Below, piece after piece: positions 1 to 8,910 of a DNA stretch of 64,000 nt. Each line of letters begins with the position of its first letter. The first letter of the stretch is position 1. The stretch is from contig WKKR01000006.1 in NCBI GenBank assembly GCA_009684525.1, positions 1-64,000 on the forward strand. Reading direction: 5' to 3'. Source of the DNA: Geobacter sp. (GTDB lineage: Bacteria > Desulfobacterota > Desulfuromonadia > Geobacterales > DSM-12255). The notes under the pieces were generated by a model, which saw only the letters and a program-made list of their open reading frames with translations, ran no database searches and had not been told where the DNA came from. The position numbers and the translations under genes were made by a program.

Positions 1-357
1 AAATACCTGCTCCCACGGACCAAGCTCCAGTGCTCCTCCCGTTATGGCGATGACCACCTCTCTTCCCATGATGGAACGCTTCAGGTGTGCATCGGCATTG
101 TCTTCGAAGCCATTGTGCCGGTATTGCGAGTGCGGGTGCTCCGGTGCCAGCCGTTCAAGCCATACCTCAAAGTCGTGATGAAGGCCGGACTCGTCGTCGT
201 TGATGAACACACTGGCAGTGATATGCATGGCGTTGCAGAGGAGCAGCCCTTCGTGGATGCCGCTTTCCTTCAGGCACTCCTGCACATGCGAGGTTATGTT
301 GATATATTCGCGACGATGGGTGGTCTCGAACCAGAGTTCTTTGCGGAAGTGTTTCAT
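1..357 (-). CDS. YjbQ/UPF0047 family protein (partial, cut by window edge)
   Basis: Minus-strand frame of about 119 codons from the ATG at 357 running off the left edge, so the C-terminus is missing. The translation begins [12 protein letters not shown] and carries the family-like run [16 protein letters not shown] (normally HTSAS), then ND-DES--HHDFE and a segment ending in LGPWEQVF (family: LGTWQGIY). YjbQ proteins are small trimeric proteins reported to have weak thiamin-phosphate synthase activity; their main role is unclear. A GGAG ribosome site sits just upstream at about 368. The phosphatase gene ends 24 bases upstream on the same strand, so the two are probably one operon. The plus-strand frames over this region are shadows. 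Confidence 0.8.
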   Translation of the reverse strand, partial: MKHFRKELWFETTHRREYINITSHVQECLKESGIHEGLLLCNAMHITASVFINDDESGLHHDFEVWLERLAPEHPHSQYRHNGFEDNADAHLKRSIMGREVVIAITGGALELGPWEQVF

Positions 358-380
358 GCTGTTACCGCTCCGGTGGGTTA

Positions 381-1049
381 TCAATCGCAGTAGGAAACAT
401 CGTACAGGGTCATTGTCCCGAGTTCGAGGGCGACAAGTTTTCCCCAGGCGGGGTTCTGTGAGTAGACGCAGCCGCCGTCCAGGGTGATGCAATCAGTGTC
501 GAGGCTGTCCCTGATTTCGGCAAGGGGTAATGACGTATGGCCGCAGATAACCCGTCTCCTGTCGGTTCGCTTGTCATATGCCGGCTGACCTCGGCTCCAG
601 AGCATTGCTTCGTGGTCGGCATAGGGATCTGCTGCGTTCCAGTTGATTCCGGCGTGGACCAGGACGAACCGGTCATGCTCCAGGTAGTAGGGGAGGTCGG
701 CAATGAAGTTTCGGTAGAGGAACGGGATCTCGCAGGCATCCTCCACATTGAAGCTTGCAAGCGTCTGCGCCCCGCCGTTCAGCATCCAGAGCCGGAATGA
801 ATCCCGGTCCCGGCAGGCATTAAGCAACATCTCCTCGTGGTTGCCCCGCACTGACCTGATGAAATAGCCGGCAGAACGGAGCCGCATGAGGGTGTCCAGT
901 ACCTCCTTACTGCGCGGGCCGCGATCGATCAGGTCGCCGAGGAGATATACCCTGTCGGGCCGCCGTACCTGCAGGACCTTAAAGAGGAGATGGTGCAGAG
1001 TATGGGCGCAGCCATGTACATCCCCGATGACGAACGATCTTGTGGACAT
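381..1049 (-). CDS. PPP-family metallophosphatase (ApaH/PrpA-like)
   Basis: A 222-residue protein with the PPP phosphoesterase signature in order: GDVHG (residues 9-13), GDLIDRG, RGNHEE, HAGINW and CGHTS near 170. These supply the Asp, His and Asn ligands of the two-metal site. The family includes Ser/Thr protein phosphatases of the lambda/PrpA type and diadenosine-tetraphosphate hydrolases; length and motif layout do not settle the substrate. No signal peptide or membrane segment is seen, so it is cytoplasmic. It is the first gene of a minus-strand pair with the YjbQ-like gene and is divergent from the metallophosphoesterase at 1120. Assignment to the family is firm; the substrate is not known. 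Confidence 0.88.
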   Translation of the reverse strand: MSTRSFVIGDVHGCAHTLHHLLFKVLQVRRPDRVYLLGDLIDRGPRSKEVLDTLMRLRSAGYFIRSVRGNHEEMLLNACRDRDSFRLWMLNGGAQTLASFNVEDACEIPFLYRNFIADLPYYLEHDRFVLVHAGINWNAADPYADHEAMLWSRGQPAYDKRTDRRRVICGHTSLPLAEIRDSLDTDCITLDGGCVYSQNPAWGKLVALELGTMTLYDVSYCD

Positions 1050-1119
1050 GGTTTCATTCTATCCCAGAGGGGTATCCAAGTAAACAGAGCTGTGCTAGAG
1101 TTTGTCGCAACAGGTGACC

Positions 1120-2283
1120 ATGCTCCGCTTTCTCATTTCATTTTTCTCGCTCTACGGCCTGATGCATCTCTACCTCTATCTGCGGGTGCGGCCCCTGCTT
1201 GCTCCGGGAATGCGGCGGATTCTGGTGGGCTTGCTGTTTACCGCGATGGTGCTGGCGCCGCTACTCGTCCGGAGGCTGGATCGACTGGACCTGGAGGCAT
1301 TGGCCATTGGCATTGCCTGGTGCGGCTATTGCTGGATGGGATTTGCCTTTCTCCTGGTTGTCATCCTGGGGTGCATCGACCTCCTGCGGCTCTTGGCCTG
1401 GATCTCTGCTTGTTGCGGGTTCGTGGTGCCTTCCCTGCCGGTGTTCTCGGATCGCAACAGGGCCTTGGGAGCGGTGCTGCTTGCTGCTTGCTGTACCCTG
1501 TACGGTGGCTACGAGGCGACACATATCCGCTCTGAGCATCTCACGCTCTATAGTGCGAAGCTGCCGGCCGGCAGCACAGGGATCAGGATTGTCCAGCTGT
1601 CTGATGTCCATCTCGGCCTGATGGTCGGTGAAAAGCGGCTGCGCAGCATGCTGGCGGTAGTTGCAGCGGCCCGTCCCGATATCCTGGTGGCAACCGGAGA
1701 TATTGTGGATGGGCAGGTACAGAGACTGAACGGCCTGTCGCAGCAGTTTCTGGCGATTACACCTCGATACGGCAGTTTTGCGGTGATCGGTAACCACGAA
1801 TACTATGCCGGCCTGCCCCAGTCCCTGGATTTCCTCCGTCGGTGCGGATTCAGGACCTTGCGTAGGGAGACGGTGAACGTGGCAGGCATGCTCACCATCG
1901 CCGGGGTGGATGATCCGGCAGGAGCCCGTTGGGCTGAGTCTGCACGGAGCGACGAGCAGGGCTTCCTTGCTGCCGACCCGGACAGACCGTATACCATCCT
2001 GCTCAAGCATCGCCCTGTCGTGGCACCGGAAAGTCGTGGCCGATTTGATCTGCAGCTGTCCGGTCATGTGCACAAGGGGCAGATATTTCCCTTCAATGCC
2101 CTCACCTATCTCTTCTTCCCGGTGCGCGCCGGGCTGAACCGGCTCTCTGACGGCTCGTCACTTTACGTCAGTCGCGGGACCGGAACCTGGGGGCCGCCGA
2201 TCCGTTTTCTCGCGCCTCCCGAGGTAACGATTATCGATCTCCTCCCTGCACCCGATCTGAATCCTCCCGCTGATGTCATGTAA
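1120..2283 (+). CDS. Membrane-anchored metallophosphoesterase (calcineurin-like, YkuE/YaeI type)
   Basis: A 387-residue protein. The first about 130 residues contain four or so hydrophobic segments, followed by a calcineurin-like domain with QLSDVHLG, ATGDIVDG, GNHEYYAG, LLKHRP and LSGHVHKGQ, the metal-ligand motifs of this superfamily. Relatives such as YkuE and YaeI act at the membrane, and YaeI hydrolyses UDP-2,3-diacylglucosamine-like substrates in some bacteria; that role here is only inference. I take the ATG at 1120; a TTG at 1102 in the same frame would add six residues. The gene is divergent from the phosphatase at 381 and lies 38 bases before bioF, so it may be read into the biotin operon. 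Confidence 0.85.
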   Translation: MLRFLISFFSLYGLMHLYLYLRVRPLLAPGMRRILVGLLFTAMVLAPLLVRRLDRLDLEALAIGIAWCGYCWMGFAFLLVVILGCIDLLRLLAWISACCGFVVPSLPVFSDRNRALGAVLLAACCTLYGGYEATHIRSEHLTLYSAKLPAGSTGIRIVQLSDVHLGLMVGEKRLRSMLAVVAAARPDILVATGDIVDGQVQRLNGLSQQFLAITPRYGSFAVIGNHEYYAGLPQSLDFLRRCGFRTLRRETVNVAGMLTIAGVDDPAGARWAESARSDEQGFLAADPDRPYTILLKHRPVVAPESRGRFDLQLSGHVHKGQIFPFNALTYLFFPVRAGLNRLSDGSSLYVSRGTGTWGPPIRFLAPPEVTIIDLLPAPDLNPPADVM

Positions 2284-2321
2284 ACTTCTTTGCTGGCACT
2301 GGTTGACCAGACAGCCCTTCT

Positions 2322-3542
2322 ATGTTAGAACAACTCGAAACCTGGAGCGAAACGAGGGATGAGCTTGTGCTAGAGGAAATACGACAGGAACTGGATGAAC
2401 TGAAGCGGGTGGGGCTCTACCGCTCCATGCGGCAGGTGCAGGGAGCGCAGGGGTGCCGGGTGGTTCTGGATGGCAAAGAGGTGGTCCTGTTCTGTTCCAA
2501 CAACTACCTGGGGCTGGCCGACCATTCACTGCTCAAGGAAGCGGCCATCAGGGCGGTGGAGCGCTTCGGGACCGGCAGTGGGGCAGCCCGGCTCGTATCC
2601 GGCACCATGGAGCTGCACGGAGAACTCGAACGACGCATTGCCGCATTCAAGGGGACGGAGGCGGCACTGGTCTTCAACGCGGGGTATGCGGCCAATGTCG
2701 GGATCATTGGCGCCCTGGTCGGCAAGGGTGATGTCATCTTTTCCGATCGGCTCAACCATGCAAGTATCGTCGATGGCGCCATCCTCTCCAGGGCCAGGCT
2801 GGTGCGCTACCCCCACAACGATCTTGCTGCCCTGCGCCGCCTGCTGCAGAACACCGACTGCCAGGGGCGCCGTCTCATCGTGACCGACGGCGTCTTCAGC
2901 ATGGACGGGGATCTGGCACCACTGGCCGGGATCGTGGCGCTGAAAGAGGAGTTCGGCTGCCTGCTCATGGTGGACGATGCCCATGGTTGCGGTGTCCTGG
3001 GGGAGCATGGCCGGGGAAGCGCCGAATGGTGCGGTGTCGCAGACGGCGTGGATATCCAGATGGGCACGCTGGGCAAGGCCCTGGGGAGTTTCGGTGCCTA
3101 TGCCGCGGCAAAGCGGGAGATCATCGAGTATCTGGTCAACCGGGCGAGGAGCTTCATATTCTCCACATCGCTCCCCCCGGCTGTCCTGGCCGCATCCATT
3201 GCGGCCCTGGAGATCATCGAATCGGCAGAAGGCGCCCTACTGCGCACACGGCTCGGGCAGAACAGCGACCTGTTGCGCAGCACCCTGCAGGGCGCCGGCT
3301 TCGATACCATGGGGAGTGTGACCCAGATCGTGCCGGTGCGCGTCGGCGGCGCAGAGGAGACCATGGCGTTTTCCCGCATGCTCCTGGAGGAAGGGTTTTT
3401 CGTCCAGGGGATCCGCCCACCCACGGTGCCTGCTGGCAGCTGCCGGCTCCGCTGCACCCTCATGGCGACCCACAGCGCTGACGAGATCAGCCGTGCCTGT
3501 ACAGCCATTGTCAGGGTCGGCAGGACGCTCGGGATCATCTGA
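2322..3542 (+). CDS. bioF: 8-amino-7-oxononanoate synthase
   Basis: A 406-residue alpha-oxoamine synthase, PLP fold type I. It joins a pimeloyl thioester to L-alanine with loss of CO2, the first step of biotin ring assembly. Visible motifs are CSNNYLGLA (about 58-66), [31 protein letters not shown] (aspartate and histidine around 218-221) and [10 protein letters not shown], where Lys252 should form the aldimine with PLP. The N-terminus is slightly longer than usual. The following bioH- and bioC-like genes make BioF much more likely than the related glycine C-acetyltransferase (Kbl). The three genes are tightly spaced on one strand. Confidence 0.93.
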   Translation: MLEQLETWSETRDELVLEEIRQELDELKRVGLYRSMRQVQGAQGCRVVLDGKEVVLFCSNNYLGLADHSLLKEAAIRAVERFGTGSGAARLVSGTMELHGELERRIAAFKGTEAALVFNAGYAANVGIIGALVGKGDVIFSDRLNHASIVDGAILSRARLVRYPHNDLAALRRLLQNTDCQGRRLIVTDGVFSMDGDLAPLAGIVALKEEFGCLLMVDDAHGCGVLGEHGRGSAEWCGVADGVDIQMGTLGKALGSFGAYAAAKREIIEYLVNRARSFIFSTSLPPAVLAASIAALEIIESAEGALLRTRLGQNSDLLRSTLQGAGFDTMGSVTQIVPVRVGGAEETMAFSRMLLEEGFFVQGIRPPTVPAGSCRLRCTLMATHSADEISRACTAIVRVGRTLGII

Positions 3543-3551
3543 GGTCCGATC

Positions 3552-4379
3552 ATGCCATTCATCGAAACCGTTGACAGCGCGAGGATTTTCTACGAGGATC
3601 AGGGGGGCGGGCCGCCTCTGGTCTTTATCCATGGCTGGAGCATGTCAGGGCGTGCCTGGCGGTTTCAGGCCGAACCATTCGCCGCTGCCGGCTATCGGGT
3701 CATTGTTCCCGACCTGCGCGGACATGGGCAGTCGACAGCGCCAGGGGGGCAGGTGACGCTGCAGGGCTGCGGAGATGACCTTGCGACACTGTTCTCGGAG
3801 CTGGGTCTGTCCGGGGTGGTGCTGATCGGCTGGTCGCTGGGGGCGCTCGTGTCACTTGCCGCTTTTCCCCGGCTTCGCTCAAGCCTCGAAGGGATGGCCC
3901 TTGTTGGTGGTACTCCTCGCTTCACCGCTACTGAAGGGTATCCGCACGGGGTGGCTCCCACAGAGCCCAAGGGGATGGGGATACGTCTCAGGAGGGATTT
4001 CCAGAAAACCATGGGGGAGTTTTTCCGGGGGATGTTCGCGAGTGGTGAGCTCTCGCGGCAGCAGGAAAACCGGATAGCGCGGGAGATTGTCATGAGGGGG
4101 CGGCAGCCCGATCCGGACGTTGCCCTGTCGACCCTTGCCATTCTTGCCTCGGCAGACCTTCGCGCCGGGCTTGGCGCCATCGACCTGCCGGTAATGCTGC
4201 TGCACGGGAGTCTCGATACGGTTTGCCCTGTTGCGGCCGCCCGCTACATGGCGGAACAGATCCCCGGTGCTGGTCTGGAACTGATGGACGGCTGCGGACA
4301 TGCGCCGTTCATGTCCCATCCCGAAGAGTTCAATCGCCGCCTCGGCGGTTTCCTGGAGCGGGTGCATGGCCGGCATTGA
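3552..4379 (+). CDS. bioH: Alpha/beta hydrolase, probable pimeloyl-ACP methyl ester esterase
   Basis: A 275-residue alpha/beta hydrolase. The oxyanion region HGWSMSGRAW (27-36), nucleophile elbow GWSLG with Ser95, acid Asp222 in HGSLDTVCP, and His250 in GCGHAPF make a complete catalytic triad. BioH cleaves the methyl ester from pimeloyl-ACP, ending the BioC-BioH chain-building cycle. Its start is 9 bases after the bioF stop and its end overlaps the bioC start by 14 bases, which is the main reason to call it BioH rather than a generic esterase. No signal peptide is present. Confidence 0.85.
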   Translation: MPFIETVDSARIFYEDQGGGPPLVFIHGWSMSGRAWRFQAEPFAAAGYRVIVPDLRGHGQSTAPGGQVTLQGCGDDLATLFSELGLSGVVLIGWSLGALVSLAAFPRLRSSLEGMALVGGTPRFTATEGYPHGVAPTEPKGMGIRLRRDFQKTMGEFFRGMFASGELSRQQENRIAREIVMRGRQPDPDVALSTLAILASADLRAGLGAIDLPVMLLHGSLDTVCPVAAARYMAEQIPGAGLELMDGCGHAPFMSHPEEFNRRLGGFLERVHGRH

Positions 4380-5184
4380 CCGACAGCGGGTCCGCAGCTC
4401 TTTTCATGCCCATGCCCACGATTACGACCGTCATGCCATGGTCCAGAAGCGGGTGCTCGCGCGTTTCATCAGCCTGCTGCCGGGGAGCGACGAAGCAATC
4501 TCCAGGGTCCTGGACATCGGATCAGGTACAGGCGCCCTGCTGCAGGAGTTGTCGCACCGCTACCCGAGCGCCTCTCTGTATGGCCTCGATCTGGCTTACG
4601 GCATGGGGCTTGCGGCCCGGGAACGGATGGCCGGAAACAGCCGGGTCGACTTCCTCACTGCAGATGCCGAAGAGCTCCCCTATGCTGCGGCTTCCCTCGA
4701 CCTGGTCGTTTCAACCTCCACCTTCCAGTGGTTGGAAACCTTTGAACAGGCCTTTGGCGAGATCCGACGGGTTCTCAGGCCGGGTGGCCAGTTCTGCTTT
4801 GCCCTGTTCGGGGAGAAAACGCTGCATGAGCTGCGCACCGCCTACAAGACCGCTGCCAGAGGGGTATCAGACGGTGCCGATGACAGGACCCACCGTTTCA
4901 AGGCCGTGGACGACGTGGCCGTGGCGCTGCGCGTCGTCGGGCTGGAGCCGGCCTATCTCGTCTCCGAGTTCGAAGTGGAGCTGCACCCCGATGTGGCGCA
5001 TCTGCTCCGCTCCATCCGGCGGATCGGGGCCGGGAACGCGGTGAAGGCCTCGGGACGGGGGTTGGCCGAGCGACGGATCATGCTGGAGATGATGGAGATC
5101 TATCAACGGGAGTATGGGAGCGGGGAAACGATCCCGGCGACCTACGAAGTGATCTACGGCGTGGTGCGGAAGTCTTCAGGGTGA
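4366..5184 (+). CDS. bioC: Malonyl-ACP O-methyltransferase
   Basis: A 272-residue class I SAM-dependent methyltransferase. It starts MAGIDRQRVRSSFHAHAHDYD, typical of BioC, then shows motif I VLDIGSGTGALL, the acidic LDLAYGM of motif II, ADAEELPY and the BioC-typical SSTFQW-like STSTFQWLE, followed by LRPGGQFCFALFG. BioC methylates malonyl-ACP to disguise it as a fatty-acid primer for pimelate synthesis. The ATG at 4366 is inside the end of bioH, indicating translational coupling; a longer frame from 4300 exists but the extra residues are the bioH shadow. The gene converges on rlmI with a 39-base gap and no clear terminator. Confidence 0.92.
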   Translation: MAGIDRQRVRSSFHAHAHDYDRHAMVQKRVLARFISLLPGSDEAISRVLDIGSGTGALLQELSHRYPSASLYGLDLAYGMGLAARERMAGNSRVDFLTADAEELPYAAASLDLVVSTSTFQWLETFEQAFGEIRRVLRPGGQFCFALFGEKTLHELRTAYKTAARGVSDGADDRTHRFKAVDDVAVALRVVGLEPAYLVSEFEVELHPDVAHLLRSIRRIGAGNAVKASGRGLAERRIMLEMMEIYQREYGSGETIPATYEVIYGVVRKSSG

Positions 5185-5223
5185 TCTGCCCCGGAGCTGG
5201 CTGTCGGCACGGCCCTCGTTCGC

Positions 5224-6399
5224 TCAGACGGCCTGCAGGACACAGCATTTGAGGTATTCTGTCTCGGGAACCGCCAGGAGTACAGGGTGATCCGGTGCCT
5301 GGGAGTGTACCGAACGGAGCCGGAATTCCCTGCGGGCCTGGATGGCGGCGTTTCTCAGCAAGTCGGTGAAAAGCTCGCGCCCCATGTGGAACGAGCAGGA
5401 ACAGGTGATGAGGAAGCCCCCCGGTCGCAACAGCTCCATGGCCCGTCGGTTGATGGTGAGATACCCCTTTTCCGCTTCCTTGAGCGCCTTCTTGCTTTTG
5501 ACGAATGCAGGGGGATCAAGGACGATCACGTCGAAGAGCCTCCCTTCGCCATGCAGGCTGCGTAACCGCTCGAAGACATCCACGGCCTGAAACTCCATCC
5601 GCCCGGCAACGTTGTTGCGAGCCCCGTTTTCCCTGGCCAGGCCGATGGCCCGCTCCGAGATATCCAGGCAGGTGACGCCGGCGGCGCCGAACGCTGCCGC
5701 ATGCACCCCCCAACTCCCCGAATAGCAGAAACAGTCCAGCACCTCTTTTCCCGCAACGATCCCTTTCAGCAGCAGGTGGTTTTCCTTCTGGTCGAGAAAG
5801 TGGCCGGTCTTCTGTCCGCTCAGGAGGGATACCTGAAAGGTAAGTCCATGTTCCTCGATCTCGATCCGGTCGGGGATGTCGCCCCGGAGGACCTCCACCC
5901 GGTCGTCGAGCCCCTCCAGGCTGCGGACCGCCACGTCGTTCCTGGCTACGATGCCGGCCGGCGACAGGAGTTCCCCGAGTGCGGCAACGATCAGATCGCG
6001 CCGTGCATCCATGCCGTAGGAGAGGAGTTGCAGGGAAAGATAGTCGCCGTACTTGTCGACCACCAGTCCGGGGAGGAAGTCTCCTTCGCCGTGCACCAGC
6101 CTGAAGGTGGCCATATCCGGATAGAGGGACCGGCGCAGGGCAAGGGCCTGGCGCAGCCGTTCCAGATAAAAGGTGACGGAATCGATGTCGATGCGGCTGC
6201 GGGAGAGAAGGCGGGCGGCAATCAGGGAGTGGGGGTTGTAGTAACCGGTGCCGAGAAATTTCCCCGAGGCGGCAAAAATCTCTGCCGCTGCTCCGGGCGC
6301 TCGTTCACCGCGGATATTGGCGATCTCGTTGCTGAAAATCCAGGGATGGCCGGAAAGGACGCGCCTCTCCCGTCCCGGCGAGAGTTCAATGCTCACCAT
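5224..6399 (-). CDS. rlmI: 23S rRNA (cytosine-5) methyltransferase, RlmI/YccW family
   Basis: A 391-residue protein with an N-terminal PUA domain (ELSPGRERRVLSGHPWIFSNEI at the start) and a C-terminal Rossmann methyltransferase: VLDCFCYSGSWGVHAAAFGA (motif I, about 215-235), LDISERAI, DVIVLDPPAFVKSKKALKEA (motif IV) and CSCSFHM (motif VI with the catalytic cysteine). This architecture is RlmI, which makes m5C in 23S rRNA in E. coli; the exact target base here is not proven. It lies 107 bases after the ArsR-type gene on the same strand, with only a weak hairpin (CCCTCTtcaagAGAGGG near 6460) between them. Confidence 0.87.
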   Translation of the reverse strand: MVSIELSPGRERRVLSGHPWIFSNEIANIRGERAPGAAAEIFAASGKFLGTGYYNPHSLIAARLLSRSRIDIDSVTFYLERLRQALALRRSLYPDMATFRLVHGEGDFLPGLVVDKYGDYLSLQLLSYGMDARRDLIVAALGELLSPAGIVARNDVAVRSLEGLDDRVEVLRGDIPDRIEIEEHGLTFQVSLLSGQKTGHFLDQKENHLLLKGIVAGKEVLDCFCYSGSWGVHAAAFGAAGVTCLDISERAIGLARENGARNNVAGRMEFQAVDVFERLRSLHGEGRLFDVIVLDPPAFVKSKKALKEAEKGYLTINRRAMELLRPGGFLITCSCSFHMGRELFTDLLRNAAIQARREFRLRSVHSQAPDHPVLLAVPETEYLKCCVLQAV

Positions 6400-6506
6400 G
6401 GCTGATGCGCCTCGTACAGGGTAGGCCCACTGTTCACCGTGGCCAGTGGCTGGTAAACTGAAGCCCCCTCTTCAAGAGAGGGCGAGGGATGAGCTGGAAT
6501 GGTTGA

Positions 6507-6785
6507 TCAGGTGAGGAGGATATCAACTATTTTTTTTGCGAGAGGGTTGGTTACGGCATAGAAGACCTCGACGCCGTCCCGTTTCCCCTCGATGATTCCC
6601 TTGTTCTTCAGCAGCGCAAGATGCTGGGAAACCGTTGCCTGTGGCAGGCCCAGGCATTCCCAGATATGCTTTACGTTGCATTCCTTGGAGCAGAGTCCAG
6701 CAACGATCTTCAGGCGGACCGGGTGCCCCAGTACCTTCAGGATGTCGGCCTCGGCATCAAAATTCATCTGTTTATCGAAATCCAT
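6507..6785 (-). CDS. ArsR/SmtB-family winged-helix regulator
   Basis: A 92-residue protein: VLGHPVRLKIVAGL, then recognition region LGLPQATVSQHLALLKNKGII and the wing GKRDGVEVFYAV, typical of ArsR repressors. Three cysteines (Cys32, Cys36, Cys44) lie around the helix where classical ArsR proteins carry ELCVC, so a thiol metal or redox sensor site is plausible but unproven. The ATG at 6785 is chosen because AGGAGG sits 10 bases upstream; a longer frame from 6860 would run through the promoter. It lies between dppF and rlmI on the same strand, and its target genes are not obvious. Confidence 0.88.
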   Translation of the reverse strand: MDFDKQMNFDAEADILKVLGHPVRLKIVAGLCSKECNVKHIWECLGLPQATVSQHLALLKNKGIIEGKRDGVEVFYAVTNPLAKKIVDILLT

Positions 6786-6831
6786 GGGAGCTCTCCCTCC
6801 TGCTGCATCTAACCTGGACAATTGACATGTT

Positions 6832-6860
6832 TGTATAGTGTCTCTTTGTGCAAATGTCAA
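6832..6860 (-). promoter_or_regulatory. Sigma-70-type promoter of the ArsR-family gene
   Basis: On the minus strand, TTGACA (6860-6855), a 17-base spacer and TATACA (6837-6832) give a near-consensus promoter about 50 bases upstream of the ATG at 6785. The -35 element TTGACAT is mirrored by ATGTCAA about 25 bases downstream (6828-6822), so inverted half-sites flank the -10 box. This is where an autorepressing ArsR protein would bind; that is inference. Confidence 0.75.
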
Positions 6861-6869
6861 TAAAAAGTC

Positions 6870-7844
6870 TTAACGAAAAAGATCGTTGCTGAAATGACAG
6901 GCTGCCCAGTGGCCGGGCTCCTTCTCGTCGAGCTGCGGCGTCTCGGCCCGGCAGATCTCGCGCGCGTAGCGGCAGCGGCTGCTGAAGGGGCATCCGGCGG
7001 GGATTGCCAGGGGGCTCGGAACGTCGCCGGCAAGGACGATCCGCTGTCGTTCTTTGTCGGCACCAACTCGGGGGATGGCCGATACCAGCGCCTCGGTGTA
7101 GGGGTGGAGGAAGGAGTCGAAGATGGCATCCCGCGTCCCGGCCTCAACGATCCTGCCCAGGTACATGATGGCGATCCGGTCGCTGATGTGCCGCACCACG
7201 GACAGGTCGTGGGCAATGAAGAGAAAGGCCAGCCCGTACATTTGTTTCAGGCTCATGAGAAGATTGATGATCTGGGCCTGGATGGAGAGGTCGAGGGCTG
7301 AGACCGGTTCATCGGCGATGACTACCTGCGGGCCGGCAGCCAGAGCCCTGGCAATGCCGATCCGCTGACGTTGGCCACCGGAAAACTCGTGCGGGAACCG
7401 TTGGGCGTGATCAGGGCTGAGCCCGACCTGCTGCATCAGGTCGGCGATCCGTTCCTGCAGGGCCTTGCCCCTTGCCAGGCCGTGGATCTGCAGTGGTTCG
7501 CCAATGGTCTCGCCGATCCGCATACGGGGGTTGAGGGACGAGAACGGGTCCTGGAACACGATCTGCACCCCTTTGCGAAAGGTGCGCCGATCCGCGGACG
7601 TCATGACAGAGAGGGGAGTGCCGCGATAGAGGACCTCGCCGCCGGAAGGGGGAGTGAGCCCCATAATCAGCTTGGCAAGGGTTGACTTGCCGCACCCCGA
7701 TTCCCCGGCGATGCCCAGGGTTTCGCCGGCTTCCAGGCGGATACTGACGCCGGCGACAGCCGTCAGCACCTGGCGTGGTCCGAAGGAGGGGGTTGTGGTA
7801 AATCGCTTCGTGATTTCCCTGGTTTCCAGGAGTGGCATGGTCAT
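6870..7844 (-). CDS. dppF: Dipeptide/oligopeptide ABC transporter ATP-binding protein, DppF/OppF type
   Basis: A 324-residue ATPase: Walker [14 protein letters not shown]-loop [13 protein letters not shown], signature [15 protein letters not shown], Walker [13 protein letters not shown] and H-loop [11 protein letters not shown]. The C-terminal oligopeptide-transporter extension holds the cysteine cluster [14 protein letters not shown] that binds an Fe-S cluster in some members. The chosen ATG at 7844 overlaps the dppD stop as ATGA; the longer frame to 7913 lies inside dppD. No permease or substrate-binding gene lies on either side, so the partners must be encoded elsewhere. Confidence 0.9.
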   Translation of the reverse strand: MTMPLLETREITKRFTTTPSFGPRQVLTAVAGVSIRLEAGETLGIAGESGCGKSTLAKLIMGLTPPSGGEVLYRGTPLSVMTSADRRTFRKGVQIVFQDPFSSLNPRMRIGETIGEPLQIHGLARGKALQERIADLMQQVGLSPDHAQRFPHEFSGGQRQRIGIARALAAGPQVVIADEPVSALDLSIQAQIINLLMSLKQMYGLAFLFIAHDLSVVRHISDRIAIMYLGRIVEAGTRDAIFDSFLHPYTEALVSAIPRVGADKERQRIVLAGDVPSPLAIPAGCPFSSRCRYAREICRAETPQLDEKEPGHWAACHFSNDLFR

Positions 7845-8803
7845 GGAAATCTCCAGCACCTGACCAGGTGCCCCGGCTGCGGCTCGCGCAACGGCGGCGT
7901 TTCCGTGCGGCACTGCCAGTCGTGTGCCGGGCAGCGGTCACAGAAGCCGCAGCCGGCCAGATCGCCGCCCAGATCGGGGACCTGGCCGGCAATGGTTGCC
8001 AGCTCTGTTCCCGGAGGGGTGTTTTGCGGCAGCGCCCTGAGGAGCCCCTCGGTGTACGGGTGGAGCGGAGATGTAAAGAGTTCGCCCGTGGGTGCGGTTT
8101 CCACGATCTGCCCCGCATACATGATGGCTGTCCGCTGGGCGTTTTCGGCAACGACCCCCAGGTCGTGGGATATGAGGATCATGCCCATCCGGTGTGCGGA
8201 GCGAACCTCGTTGAGCAGGTCAAGGATCTGGGCCTGGATGGTGACGTCAAGAGCAGTGGTCGGTTCATCGGCAATGAGGAGCTCTGGACGACAGGCCAGG
8301 GCCATGGCGATCATGGCGCGTTGACGCATGCCTCCGGAGAGCTGGTGCGGGTACTCGCGGCAGCGCGATTCCGGAGCGGGGATGCCCACCTGGCGCAGGA
8401 GATTGATGCTTTCAGCAAGCGCATCCCGACGGGACAGGCCCCGATGGAGTTGCAACCCTTCGACAACCTGCGAACCGACGGTCAATACCGGATTCAGGGA
8501 GGTCATCGGCTCCTGAAAGATCATGGCGATCCTGGCCCCCCGGATACGCCGCATCTCCGCGTCGTCCAGCTGCAGCAGGTCGGTCCCGCCCAGCTTGATG
8601 GAGCCGCTGACAATTCTCCCCCCCGGGGGAACCAGGCGTAGCAGGGAGAGAGCCGTCATACTCTTGCCGCAGCCCGATTCGCCGACGATCGCCAGGGTTT
8701 CTCCTGCCTCGACGGTGAAGCTCACGTTGCGTACCGCCTTGACATGGCGGCCGGAGAGTTCGAAGTGGGTAGCAAGTCCTTGGACGTCGAGCAACGGGGT
8801 CAC
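7841..8803 (-). CDS. dppD: Dipeptide/oligopeptide ABC transporter ATP-binding protein, DppD/OppD type
   Basis: A 320-residue ATPase: Walker [15 protein letters not shown]-loop [16 protein letters not shown], signature [15 protein letters not shown], Walker [15 protein letters not shown] and H-loop [11 protein letters not shown]. The C-terminal region has the cysteines [15 protein letters not shown] characteristic of the OppD/DppD family. It would form a heterodimer with the overlapping DppF and drive import of peptides, nickel or similar small solutes. The upstream gene on the same strand is the HD-GYP sensor, 107 bases away, so the usual binding protein and permeases are missing. Confidence 0.9.
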   Translation of the reverse strand: MTPLLDVQGLATHFELSGRHVKAVRNVSFTVEAGETLAIVGESGCGKSMTALSLLRLVPPGGRIVSGSIKLGGTDLLQLDDAEMRRIRGARIAMIFQEPMTSLNPVLTVGSQVVEGLQLHRGLSRRDALAESINLLRQVGIPAPESRCREYPHQLSGGMRQRAMIAMALACRPELLIADEPTTALDVTIQAQILDLLNEVRSAHRMGMILISHDLGVVAENAQRTAIMYAGQIVETAPTGELFTSPLHPYTEGLLRALPQNTPPGTELATIAGQVPDLGGDLAGCGFCDRCPAHDWQCRTETPPLREPQPGHLVRCWRFP

Positions 8804-8910
8804 GGGGTAGTCCTGACGGTAGAATGATGCCGGCTGCAGGCATTGTCCGCATATATATCATGAGGGTGTGGGAGGTGCAAACGGTTTGCCGTCACGGAAA
8901 GTTTGACCGG

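Noticed and set aside
6400-6506. Terminator between the ArsR-type gene and rlmI
   Set aside because: The CCCTCT/AGAGGG hairpin is weak and lacks a good T-run on the minus strand, so I leave readthrough open.
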